A stretch of 49,056 bases of DNA from contig URXE01000006.1 of the NCBI GenBank assembly GCA_900551815.1, positions 1-49,056 of the forward strand. Direction: 5' to 3'. Source of the stretch: an uncultured Collinsella sp. (GTDB taxonomy: Bacteria; Actinomycetota; Coriobacteriia; Coriobacteriales; Coriobacteriaceae). The notes under the pieces were generated by a model, which was not told the DNA's origin, did not search any database, and saw only the letters and a list, made by a program, of their open reading frames with translations. The translations under genes and the position numbers were made by a program. Below, in pieces: positions 24,269-32,188 of this stretch (position 1 is its first letter; each line of letters starts with the position of its first letter).

Positions 24269-25630
24269 ATGTCAGACCCAACGTTTATGGCTGATCCCAC
24301 CAGGCTGGTCATCGCCGCCATCGTGGGCATCGCGCTGCTGCTTGCGCTCATCATCAAGTTCAAGCTGCATCCCGTGCTGTCGATGATGGTCTCGGCGCTC
24401 GCGACTGGCATCGGCGCCGGTATGCCGCTCGACCTGGTGGCGGACACTGTCACCAAGGGCGTGGGCACCACGCTGCAAAACATCGCCCTGCTCATTGGCC
24501 TGGGTTCGATGTTTGGCCAGATTCTTGAGGAGAGCGGCGGCGCCAAAAAGATTGCCCAAACCTTCATCGATACCTTTGGGCAGGGTCACTCCAGCTGGGC
24601 ACTGGGCATTACCGGTCTGGTCATCGGCACTACGGTGTTCTTTGAGGCGGGCGTAGTCGTTTTGATTCCGCTTGCGTTTAGCGTGGCATCCCAGACCAAA
24701 AAGTCGACGCTCTACTACGGCATCGCGCTGCTCGCGGGACTTGCCGCTGGCTATGCGTTTGTGCCGCCATCGGCCGGTTCGGTTCTGGTCGCCGGCACGC
24801 TCGGTGTCGACCTGGGCACCATGATTCTTGTCGGTATCCCCACCGCCTTCATCGCCATGGCAATCGCTGGCGTCATCTGGGGCCGCAACGTCGGCGGTCG
24901 CATCTTTACCGATGTTCCGGAGCACTTTACCTCTGCCGAGGGCGCGAGCGACGAAAAGGAGCTTCCCTCCTTTGGTATGGTGCTTGCCATCGTGCTCACG
25001 CCGCTTTGTCTGATTTTGCTGGGCACGCTGTCTTCTTATATCCCCATGCCCGCCGAGCTCGCCTCGATTCTCGCCTTCCTGGGCAAGCCGTTCGTCGCTT
25101 TGACGCTTGCCACGCTCGTCGCGATGTATCTGCTGGGCGCGCGCCGCGGCTACTCCGGCGCCGAGCTCAAGGCCCTGCTCGACCGCTCTCTTAAGCCCGT
25201 CGGCATGATCTTGCTGGTTATCGCCTGTGGCGGCGTCATTCGCTGGATGCTGCAGGACTGCGGCTTGGGCCAGGTTATCGGCCCTATGCTCGAGGCCTCA
25301 CCGCTGCCTTTGGTGGTCGTTGCCTTTTTGATTGCCGTCATGGTGCGTGCCTCTGTCGGCAGCTCCATCGTCGCTATGACCATGGCATCGGGCATTATGG
25401 CCGCCATGCCTGCGGTTTCCGGAGCCTCAGTGCTCATGCGTGCCGCTATCTGTCTTGCTATCTGCGGCGGTGCCACGGCCCTCTCGCACGTCAACGATGC
25501 CGGTTTTTGGATGTGCTCCTCGTTCCTGGAGATTGACGAGAAGACCACCCTCAAGTCCTGGATCGTTATGGAGACGCTCATCGGCCTTTCGGGTCTTGCC
25601 TGCGCCCTGGTGATTTCGTTCTTCGCCTAG
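24269..25630 (+). CDS. gntP: GntP-family gluconate/aldonate:H+ symporter
   Basis: The 453-residue protein has about 12 hydrophobic segments and matches the GntP family: LIGLGSMFGQILEESGGA near residue 75, GHSSWALGITGLVIGTTVFFEAG, and CGGATALSHVNDAGFWM in the C-terminal part. It imports gluconate or a related sugar acid. A strong GGAGGAAAG site precedes the ATG. It is followed by an IlvD/Edd dehydratase gene and preceded by a divergent GntR gene, so the unit forms a second entry to KDG alongside the uronate route. The exact aldonate cannot be read from sequence. Confidence 0.88.
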   Translation: MSDPTFMADPTRLVIAAIVGIALLLALIIKFKLHPVLSMMVSALATGIGAGMPLDLVADTVTKGVGTTLQNIALLIGLGSMFGQILEESGGAKKIAQTFIDTFGQGHSSWALGITGLVIGTTVFFEAGVVVLIPLAFSVASQTKKSTLYYGIALLAGLAAGYAFVPPSAGSVLVAGTLGVDLGTMILVGIPTAFIAMAIAGVIWGRNVGGRIFTDVPEHFTSAEGASDEKELPSFGMVLAIVLTPLCLILLGTLSSYIPMPAELASILAFLGKPFVALTLATLVAMYLLGARRGYSGAELKALLDRSLKPVGMILLVIACGGVIRWMLQDCGLGQVIGPMLEASPLPLVVVAFLIAVMVRASVGSSIVAMTMASGIMAAMPAVSGASVLMRAAICLAICGGATALSHVNDAGFWMCSSFLEIDEKTTLKSWIVMETLIGLSGLACALVISFFA

Positions 25631-25738
25631 TTCGCGTAGCTAAGCATCTTTTGCCGAGTGCATCGCTCGGTACCCATTTACACCTGATTCATTAACCAAC
25701 GATTGGTACAACCGTTCAAACCAAAAGAGGAGAGCACC

Positions 25739-27517
25739 ATGGACGAGAAGACCAAGGCACAGATTCAGCAGGAGGCAGCCGACCTGGTTGCCAAGCTGCA
25801 GCCGCGTTCCGGCAAGTTTCGCACCATCAGCCCCGAGATGGACCCGCTGCGCCTGGGCTCTGGCTGGTCTATCGAGGATCTGGACAAGCCGCAGGTCATT
25901 ATCGAGTCGACCTTTGGCGATTCGCACCCGGGTTCTGCCGGCCTGTTCGAGCTGGTCGAGGAGGTCCGTGCCGGCGTTGCCGAGGCTGGCGGTCACGGTG
26001 CCCGTTACTTCTGCACCGATATCTGCGACGGCGAGGCCCAGGGCCACGACGGCATTAACTACTCGCTGCCCAGTCGCGACATGATCGCCAACATGATCGA
26101 GATCCATGCCAAGACCACCCCGTTCGACGCCGGCGTCTTTGTCGCCAGCTGCGATAAGGGCCTGCCTGCGAACCTCATGGCCATGGGTCGCATCAACATC
26201 CCCTCCATCGTCGTCACCGGCGGTGTCATGGATGCCGGTCCCGACCTGCTGACCCTGGAGCAGCTCGGCGCGATTTCTGCCCGCTACGAGCGCGGCGAGA
26301 TCTCCCGCGAGGAGCTTGAGTTTGCCAAACACAACGCATGCCCCAGCTGCGGCGCCTGCTCGTTTATGGGCACCGCGTCGACCATGCAGGTTACCGCCGA
26401 GGCCCTGGGCCTTATGCTCCCCGGCACGGCCCTGCTGCCCGCCACCAGCTCCGACCTGCGTGAGTTTGCGCGCGAGGCCGGCCGTCAGTCCGTGTGGCTC
26501 TCCGAGCACAACCTGTGCCCGCGCGACATCGTGACCAAGGAGTCCTTCGAGAACCTCATCATGGTCCACGGCGCCATTTCGGGCTCCACCAACTCGCTGC
26601 TGCACATCCCCGCGATCGCCCGCGAGTTTGGCATCGAGATGTCCGCCGACGGCTTCGATCGCCTGCACCGTGGCGCCCACTACCTGCTCAACGTTCGTCC
26701 CGCAGGTGAGTGGCCGGCGCAGTTCTTCTACTATGCGGGCGGCGTGCCGCGCATCATGGAGGAGATCAAGTCGATGCTCCACCTCGATGTCATGACCGTC
26801 ACCGGCAAGACCCTCGGCGAAAACCTCGAGGACCTTAAGAACAACGGCTACTACGAGAAGTGTGGCCGCTACTTGGAGAAGTGGAACCTCAAGCGCGAAG
26901 ACATCATTCGCCCGTTTGACCAGGCTTTTGGTACCGATGGCTCCATCGCCATCCTCCACGGCAACCTTGCCCCCGAGGGCGCCGTCGTCAAGCACACGGT
27001 TGTTCCGCGCGAGATGTTCCAGGCTACGCTTAAGGCTCGCCCGTTCGATTGTGAGGAGGACGCTATCCACGCCGTCCTGACGCACGAGGTCAAGCCCGGT
27101 GACGCCGTCATCATTCGCTACGAGGGCCCCAAGGGCTCCGGCATGCCCGAGATGTTCTACACCACCGAGGCTATCGCCAGCGACCCCGAGCTGGGCGCGA
27201 GCATTGCCCTGATCACTGACGGTCGCTTCTCCGGCGCCTCCAAGGGCCCGGCTATCGGTCACGTTTCGCCCGAGGCTGCCGTGGGCGGTCCGATTGCCCT
27301 GATCGAGGAAGGCGACCTTATCCAGATCAACATTCCCGAGCGCTCGCTGTTTATCGTGGGCATCGCCGGCAAGAAGATGGAGCCGGCCGAGGTCGACGCC
27401 GTCCTGGCCGAGCGTCGAGCCGCTTGGAAGCCCAAGACTAATCGCTATACCTCCGGCACGCTCAAGTTCTTTACCGAGCATGCGGTTTCCGCCATTCAGG
27501 GTGGCTACATGGAGTAG
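25739..27517 (+). CDS. IlvD/Edd-family sugar-acid dehydratase
   Basis: The 592-residue protein matches the dihydroxy-acid/aldonate dehydratase family with Fe-S ligands in ICDGEAQGHDG (about 100), VASCDKGLPANLM (about 138) and CPSCGACSFMGTASTM (about 201), and the C-terminal TDGRFSGASKGPAIGHVSPE. Paired with GntP and KDG-handling genes nearby, it probably turns gluconate or a related aldonate into KDG rather than working in branched-chain amino acid synthesis. The start at 25739 is chosen because GAGGAGAG lies just before it and the N-terminus then fits the family; an in-frame upstream start exists at 25703. The substrate is inferred. Confidence 0.82.
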   Translation: MDEKTKAQIQQEAADLVAKLQPRSGKFRTISPEMDPLRLGSGWSIEDLDKPQVIIESTFGDSHPGSAGLFELVEEVRAGVAEAGGHGARYFCTDICDGEAQGHDGINYSLPSRDMIANMIEIHAKTTPFDAGVFVASCDKGLPANLMAMGRINIPSIVVTGGVMDAGPDLLTLEQLGAISARYERGEISREELEFAKHNACPSCGACSFMGTASTMQVTAEALGLMLPGTALLPATSSDLREFAREAGRQSVWLSEHNLCPRDIVTKESFENLIMVHGAISGSTNSLLHIPAIAREFGIEMSADGFDRLHRGAHYLLNVRPAGEWPAQFFYYAGGVPRIMEEIKSMLHLDVMTVTGKTLGENLEDLKNNGYYEKCGRYLEKWNLKREDIIRPFDQAFGTDGSIAILHGNLAPEGAVVKHTVVPREMFQATLKARPFDCEEDAIHAVLTHEVKPGDAVIIRYEGPKGSGMPEMFYTTEAIASDPELGASIALITDGRFSGASKGPAIGHVSPEAAVGGPIALIEEGDLIQINIPERSLFIVGIAGKKMEPAEVDAVLAERRAAWKPKTNRYTSGTLKFFTEHAVSAIQGGYME

Positions 27518-27564
27518 CGCCCATGCGCATCAAATATCTCCTCTCATAGATTCGCGGTACGAAG

Positions 27565-27598
27565 GGCCCCGAGCTTGCACTGAGCTCGGGGCCTTTTT
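27565..27598 (+). terminator. Terminator after the dehydratase gene
   Basis: Arms GGCCCCGAGCT (27565-27575) and its complement (27583-27593) are followed by TTTTT. Confidence 0.9.
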
Positions 27599-27644
27599 GT
27601 TCAACCTTGGCTAAAAAAGCCCCGTCCCAAAAAGACTGGTTGGA

Positions 27645-27711
27645 AGTTGCACTGAATTGGGGATTGTTTGACAGCGCGGGTGACGCCAGCGCCCCCTATT
27701 TCACCGCAACT
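27645..27711 (-). repeat. 67-bp palindromic repeat, copy 3
   Basis: Read on the minus strand it begins AGTTGCGGTGAAATAGGG like the other copies. The opposite end is degenerate (AGTTGCACTGAATTGGGG on the plus strand), and its length is again 67 bp. It fills the gap between the dehydratase terminator and the next GntR gene. Confidence 0.75.
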
Positions 27712-27781
27712 GAGGGGATGGGGGATGCGATAGTATTACGTGGTGAAATTCGACAAACCGTGGGCTTCATCCGAGGGCTTT

Positions 27782-28474
27782 ATGGAACAACACCAGCATT
27801 ATCAGAGCTTGCAAGATCAGGCATATAACGCATTGCGCTCCAAGATCATCTATGCCGAGCTCAAGCCCGGCACGCGCCTTTCGGCGATTGGTCTGGAAAA
27901 AGAGACAGGAATCGGGCGTACGCCCATTCGCGAATCCTTTGTGCGCCTGCGCGAGCAGGAGCTGGTCGAAACACGTCCCAAAAGCGGCACCTACGTTTCT
28001 AAGATCAGCATGGAACACGCCGAGAATGCCTGTTTCTTGCGCGAAAAGCTCGAAAGAAGCGTACTCATTAAATGTTGTTCGGCTGCTACGCCCGAGCAAA
28101 AGCAGCGGCTTGAGCAGATTCTTGCCGAGTCCGAGTCGCTCGACCATAGCGAAACGCGTCGCTTTTTCGATCTGGACAACCTGTTCCATGAGACGTGTTT
28201 TGAGATTGCCGGCCGCCACATGTTGTGGGATTGGATGAAGAGCGTCAATACGCATTTTGAGCGATACAACTGGTTGCGTATGGTCTCGCAGGATCTGGAT
28301 TGGGAGCCGATTCGTCGGCAGCATCGCCGGATTCTCGAGGCCATTAAAAAGGGCGATACCGACACGGCGAGCTATCTGGCCGAGACACACCTGCACCTGA
28401 TGCCCGAGGAGCAGGGCCCGGTTATCGCCTTACATCCTGACTATTTTGAGCTGTCCAAAGACTCGGCCATCTAA
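27782..28474 (+). CDS. GntR-family regulator (FCD domain), second copy
   Basis: The 230-residue protein has a winged helix (GTRLSAIGLEKETGIGRTPIRESFVRLR) and an FCD-type helical domain (DLDNLFHETCFEIAGRH, RRQHRRILEAI). It is not a close copy of the first GntR protein at 23342. The start at 27782 has a CGAGGG site; a GTG at 27740 in frame is the alternative. It is monocistronic between two 67-bp repeats. Its targets are unknown; the nearby aldolase/kinase pair and the dehydratase gene are candidates. Confidence 0.8.
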   Translation: MEQHQHYQSLQDQAYNALRSKIIYAELKPGTRLSAIGLEKETGIGRTPIRESFVRLREQELVETRPKSGTYVSKISMEHAENACFLREKLERSVLIKCCSAATPEQKQRLEQILAESESLDHSETRRFFDLDNLFHETCFEIAGRHMLWDWMKSVNTHFERYNWLRMVSQDLDWEPIRRQHRRILEAIKKGDTDTASYLAETHLHLMPEEQGPVIALHPDYFELSKDSAI

Positions 28475-28489
28475 CTCGTTCCCTTCATT

Positions 28490-28556
28490 AGTTGCGGTGA
28501 AATAGGGATTGTTTTGCGGCTCTGATGGTGTAAGCAGTCCGTATTCCACCGCAAGT
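28490..28556 (+). repeat. 67-bp palindromic repeat, copy 4
   Basis: It begins AGTTGCGGTGAAATAGGGAT and ends CCACCGCAAGT, 16 bases after the GntR stop codon. It is most like copy 1 in its first 30 bases. Confidence 0.8.
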
Positions 28557-28582
28557 GCCGGGGCACATCGGGGCACGAAAAC

Positions 28583-28651
28583 GCTGCGGCGCCGCTTGGA
28601 GGAAAAGACCGGAAGCAAGGGTCCATTCCTCCAGACGGTGCCGCAGCTGTT
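28583..28651 (+). terminator. Long hairpin, probable terminator
   Basis: 22-nt arms (28583-28604 and 28626-28647) match at 19 of 22 positions, and TGTTTT follows. It could end the second GntR transcript, after repeat copy 4. Confidence 0.6.
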
Positions 28652-28710
28652 TTGATGGTTCGGCTTTTGTCGAAGTGTCTTAGTTGAGTGCGACTGCCAG
28701 CCGAGTAGGC

Positions 28711-28811
28711 AAAGCGGCTCGGGGGCGTGTCGCTTCCGTCACGTTCTATCAGCATACAAGACGGTTTTGGTTCTTGCTCGTGACGGAAACGGCGCGCTTC
28801 CGAGCCGCTTT
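28711..28811. repeat. 101-nt imperfect inverted repeat
   Basis: 33-nt arms (28711-28743 and 28779-28811) match at about 28 of 33 positions, with ends AAAGCGGCTCGG and CCGAGCCGCTTT and a 35-nt loop. It has no coding potential and abuts the eda terminator. It may be a miniature mobile element or a structured RNA. With the hairpin at 28583 and repeat copy 4 it fills the 392-base gap 28475-28866. Confidence 0.65.
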
Positions 28812-28816
28812 AAAAG

Positions 28817-28848
28817 AAAGGGGGCGAGGTCTAGGGCACGCCCCCTTT
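28817..28848 (-). terminator. Terminator of the kdgK-eda operon
   Basis: Perfect 10-bp arms AAAGGGGGCG (28817-28826) and its complement (28839-28848). On the minus strand CTTTT follows. Confidence 0.75.
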
Positions 28849-28866
28849 CACGATAGAGAGCTAAAC

Positions 28867-29508
28867 CTAGCCGCGGACCTTTTTGACGACGTCCATGGCA
28901 TCACGGGCAATCTGCTCGACCTTGGAGAAGTCGCCGTCGGCAAACAGGGCCGGCTTAACCATCCAGGTGCCACCGCAGGCGATGATGGCAGAGGAGCTCA
29001 GGTACTCCTCGACGTTGTCGGTGCTCACACCGCCGGTAGGCATAAAGCGGTGACCGACAAACGGAGCGGCAAGGGCCTTGATGGTGTTCAGACCGCCATA
29101 CTGGGACGCGGGGAAGAACTTGGTGACCTTGAGGCCCAGGTTCTCGGCGGCGGTAACCTCGGAGGGGGTCACGGTGCCGGGAAGGACGGGCAGGTCGATG
29201 TCGATGCAGTGCTTCACGACGTCCTCGTTGTAACCCGGGGAGACGATGAACTCGGCACCGGCGGCGCGGGCCTGCTCAACCTGCTCGACGGTCAGGACGG
29301 TGCCGGCACCAACGCACATCTCGGGCTCGGCCTCGGCCATGGCGGCGATGCACTCGGCGGCGCAGGCGGTGCGGAAGGTGACCTCGGCGGACTTCATGCC
29401 GGCTGCCATAAGGGCGTGGGCGAGCGGTGCGGCGTCCTCGACCTCATCGAGCACGACGACCGGCACGATGCCCAGGGACTCAAGCGTGGTGTAGAACTGA
29501 TCGAACAT
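28867..29508 (-). CDS. eda: KDPG/KHG aldolase
   Basis: The 213-residue protein is a class I 2-keto-3-deoxy-6-phosphogluconate aldolase. It has SAEVTFRT with the catalytic Glu near residue 38, GAGTVLTVEQ, the Schiff-base Lys in TKFFPAS near residue 130, and FMPTGGVS for phosphate binding. It splits KDPG into pyruvate and glyceraldehyde-3-phosphate, the last step of the uronate and aldonate routes here. The start at 29508 has GAAAGGAA upstream. It lies downstream of kdgK on the same strand, 253 bases away across three hairpins. Confidence 0.93.
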   Translation of the reverse strand: MFDQFYTTLESLGIVPVVVLDEVEDAAPLAHALMAAGMKSAEVTFRTACAAECIAAMAEAEPEMCVGAGTVLTVEQVEQARAAGAEFIVSPGYNEDVVKHCIDIDLPVLPGTVTPSEVTAAENLGLKVTKFFPASQYGGLNTIKALAAPFVGHRFMPTGGVSTDNVEEYLSSSAIIACGGTWMVKPALFADGDFSKVEQIARDAMDVVKKVRG

Positions 29509-29556
29509 GATGTTCCTTTCGATGTGAGGCGCGCGGGTGCGCGTAATTGCCAAATG

Positions 29557-29747
29557 TGCTGGTCAGGAGCCGATTTTGGATTGGTTATCGGAGGCACTGC
29601 TTGGGGTTCAAGCAATTCCAAAACCGGCTGCTCGACCAGTCATGTAGGGAATGCCAGGCAAAACCGGAATGGGACTGGTGGTTTTGCCCGGCCGGAGGAA
29701 TCGGGGAGCGGGCCGCAGAGGTATGGGATTGGAAAGCCGCGGCCCGC
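29557..29747 (-). other. Three consecutive hairpins between kdgK and eda
   Basis: Hairpin 1 spans 29557-29642 (imperfect arms of about 28 nt). Hairpin 2 spans 29657-29688 (GGCAAAACC with GGTTTTGCC). Hairpin 3 spans 29708-29747 (GCGGGCCGC with GCGGCCCGC). No T run follows any of them on the minus strand. They may stabilise or segment the kdgK-eda message. Confidence 0.5.
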
Positions 29748-29761
29748 GGAATGGAGACGGA

Positions 29762-30796
29762 CTAGCGCGCGACGCGGGTGCCACCGTCGGCGGCGGATGC
29801 CACGGCTGCGATCTCGTCTGCGGTCACCAAGTTGGAATCGCCCTTGATGGTGAGCTTGAGGATCGAGGCCGCAATCGCGTAGTTGACGGCATCCTGCGGG
29901 TCAAAGTCGTTGATGAGGGCATGGACGAGGCCGGCGTTGAAAGCGTCGCCGGCGGCAACGCCCTCGAGCACGTGCACGTCGTGAGCAGGGGAGAACCAGT
30001 GCTCGCCGCTCTCGGCGTCAAAGAGCATGCCCATCCAGATGGAGCGCTCGACGCAGGAGATGTTGCGGACGACCGAGGCGACCTTCTTGCAACCGTACTC
30101 GGCGCAGATCTGACGGGCCATCTCGACGTAGGTGTCACGCTCCTCGATGCCGTGGGCAAGGGAGCCGGAGACGCAGGTCATGCCAAGGCCGGCAGGCGCA
30201 TCCTCGTCGTTGGCGATGCAGATGTCGACGAGCGGCAGGAGTTCCTTCATGGTGGCCTGCGACTTCTCGGGCGACCACATCTTGCCGCGATAGTTCACGT
30301 CGCACACGGTGGTGATGCCCTTGGCGCGGCAGACGGCGAGCGCCTCCTTGCAGGCGGCGGCCATCTCGTCGGAGACGGCGGGGGTCACGCCGGAGAAGTA
30401 GAAGACATCGATGCCCTTGAGGATCTCGTCCCAGTCAAAAACATCGCGCTTGGCCATGTTGATGGCAGAGAACTTGCGGTCGTAGACGCAGCCGTTGCCG
30501 CGCTGCGAGGCACCGACCTCAAACACATAGGAGCCAAGGCGGTCGCCCTGACGCACGACGCGCGTGGTGTCGACGCCGTAGGCCTTCAGCGAACGCAGGG
30601 CGCACTCGCCCAGACGGTTGGCCGGGACAACGGAGACGTAAGCGGCCTTGTCGCCCTGGTAGGCCAGGGAAAGCGCGGTGTTTGCCTCGGCGCCGCCGTA
30701 GCGGACATCAAACTCGGTCGCCTGCTCAATGCGCAGGTGGTCTTTGGGCGAGAGCCTCATCATGATCTCGCCGAAGGTAAGAACCGTTTTACCCAT
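29762..30796 (-). CDS. kdgK: 2-keto-3-deoxygluconate kinase (PfkB family)
   Basis: The 344-residue protein is a ribokinase/PfkB-type sugar kinase: LTFGEIMMRLSP at the N-terminus, YGGAEANTALSLA near residue 37, and GVAAGDAFNAGLVHAL near residue 290 with the catalytic Asp. It phosphorylates KDG to KDPG, joining the products of UxaA, DhuD and the dehydratase to the aldolase. The start at 30796 is set by AAGGAGCT. The gene is divergent from a LacI-type regulator, with two LacI-type operators between them. Confidence 0.92.
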   Translation of the reverse strand: MGKTVLTFGEIMMRLSPKDHLRIEQATEFDVRYGGAEANTALSLAYQGDKAAYVSVVPANRLGECALRSLKAYGVDTTRVVRQGDRLGSYVFEVGASQRGNGCVYDRKFSAINMAKRDVFDWDEILKGIDVFYFSGVTPAVSDEMAAACKEALAVCRAKGITTVCDVNYRGKMWSPEKSQATMKELLPLVDICIANDEDAPAGLGMTCVSGSLAHGIEERDTYVEMARQICAEYGCKKVASVVRNISCVERSIWMGMLFDAESGEHWFSPAHDVHVLEGVAAGDAFNAGLVHALINDFDPQDAVNYAIAASILKLTIKGDSNLVTADEIAAVASAADGGTRVAR

Positions 30797-30839
30797 GGTC
30801 GCGTAGCTCCTTCTTGCTCGTGCGTACACCTTTGATATG

Positions 30840-30897
30840 GCGTTGGCACGCAGGTGCCAAGACGGTAGGGTGCGTCTTTGCACCTGCGTGCCAACGC
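30840..30897. other. 58-nt hairpin in the kdgK leader
   Basis: Perfect 18-bp arms (30840-30857 and 30880-30897) continue after a 1x1 mismatch into AAGACG/CGTCTT with an 8-nt loop, giving 24 pairs. No T run follows on either strand. It lies between the operators and the kdgK start and would be in the 5' leader of the mRNA. Confidence 0.65.
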
Positions 30898-30902
30898 TCA
30901 CC

Positions 30903-30927
30903 GAAATCGGTTTACGAAATCGGTTTC
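30903..30927. promoter_or_regulatory. Tandem LacI-type operators between kdgK and lacI2
   Basis: GAAATCGGTTTA (30903-30914) and GAAATCGGTTTC (30916-30927) follow the GAAANCGNTTTC pattern of canonical LacI/PurR/CcpA operators, 13 bp apart. A TATACT box (30942-30947) lies next to them. The sites differ from the GTGAACGTTCAC type, so a second regulator, probably the adjacent LacI protein, controls this region. Confidence 0.65.
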
Positions 30928-31031
30928 GTTTCGAGTTGTAGTATACTCACCTACAGCGTTTTGCAACCGAGATTTTTAAAAAAATGCCTAAAATGGCTCA
31001 GACCGCCGACAATTGGGAAACGGGGTGCGTT

Positions 31032-32054
31032 ATGGCGCAGATGAGAATCAAGGACATTGCCGCCGAGGCGGGCGTGAGCCCGGCCACGGTCTCGCGCTAT
31101 CTCAACAACCGCCCCGGGCAAATGACCGAGGAAACCCGTGCTCGCATCGCGGCGGTTATCGAGCGCACCGGCTATCGCCCGCGTGCCGCCGCGCGCAATC
31201 TACGCAGCTCGCGCACCAACCTCATCGGCGTGATCCTGGCCGACATCGCCAACCCGTTCTCCAGCGCCATGCTCGAAGGGCTTTCCGTCAGCGCCGCCGC
31301 GCGCGGCTGCTCGCTCATGACGGCCATTAGCGGCAACGACCCCGCTAAGGAAGCGGAGTCGCTTACCAGGCTTATCGATGCCGGCGTGGACGGCCTGGTC
31401 GTCAACACCTGCGGAGGCAATGACGAGGCGATCGCTGCGGCAGCGGGACGTCTGCCTGTTGTGCTGCTCGACCGCGACGTTGCCGACGGCGGTGTCGATC
31501 TGGTGACATCTAACAACCGTGAGCTGGTCGCTGGCTTGGTAGACGAGCTCGCCGCCGCTGGCAGCGAGCGCCTGTGCCTGCTCACCGAGGCAAGCGACGA
31601 CAGCCCCGTGCGTCGAGAGCGCGCCGAGGCCTTTACCGACGAGCTGTCGCGCCGCGGACTTGCGGGCGAGGTTGTCACCCTGGCCGACGGTGGCGCCACG
31701 GGCATCGGCCGCTTGGACGAGACCATGCGTGACTATGCCGGTAAAAAGCTCGGCCTCATTGCCGTCAACGGCCTGGTCTTCCTGCGCCTGACCGAGGCTC
31801 TGGCGCAGCTTGGTCCCTCGTTACCGGCTGGTCTTAAGATTGCGACGTTTGACGATTATCCTTGGAACCACGTGCTCTTTGGCGGTGTGACCACAGCAGC
31901 GCAAGACACCCTCACCATTGCCGAGCGCGTAGTCGAGCGTCTGTCCGAGCGCATCGACGTTGTTACCACCACCGTGGGCGAAGCCGCAAAGCTCGCCCCC
32001 AAGCGCATCGAGGTTCCTGGTCACATTGAACACCGCGCTTCGACTTCGCGCTAG
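31032..32054 (+). CDS. LacI-family regulator, divergent from kdgK
   Basis: The 340-residue protein has a canonical LacI helix-turn-helix (RIKDIAAEAGVSPATVSRYL) and a periplasmic-binding-like sensor domain (LIGVILADIANPFSSAML near residue 64). The recognition helix SPATVSR suits operators of the GAAANCGNTTTC kind, two of which lie upstream. It therefore probably regulates kdgK-eda and itself, responding to KDG or a related compound. The start at 31032 (MAQMRIKD) is preferred; ATG at 31041 is nearly as good, and the in-frame ATG at 30984 would add 16 residues not typical of the family. Confidence 0.85.
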   Translation: MAQMRIKDIAAEAGVSPATVSRYLNNRPGQMTEETRARIAAVIERTGYRPRAAARNLRSSRTNLIGVILADIANPFSSAMLEGLSVSAAARGCSLMTAISGNDPAKEAESLTRLIDAGVDGLVVNTCGGNDEAIAAAAGRLPVVLLDRDVADGGVDLVTSNNRELVAGLVDELAAAGSERLCLLTEASDDSPVRRERAEAFTDELSRRGLAGEVVTLADGGATGIGRLDETMRDYAGKKLGLIAVNGLVFLRLTEALAQLGPSLPAGLKIATFDDYPWNHVLFGGVTTAAQDTLTIAERVVERLSERIDVVTTTVGEAAKLAPKRIEVPGHIEHRASTSR

Positions 32055-32188
32055 CCGCTCGTTCGCAACGGCCTGTTCGCGCACGTTTTTTGAGCGCTTG
32101 ATACGCTTTAACCCTGCGGAAACATTTTTCTGCGATAGTATCTGCGATATAGACCAGTCGAAACCCGCCCGAAAGAAAGGGGAGCGAC

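Noticed and set aside
25640..27481. 613-codon minus-strand frame opposite the dehydratase
   Set aside because: It is a mirror frame of a well-conserved IlvD/Edd gene with biased composition, and no domain is recognisable.
28684..30835. Two long plus-strand frames opposite eda and kdgK
   Set aside because: They overlap terminators and hairpins and run antisense to two clear genes. Their composition is Gly/Asp/His-rich noise.
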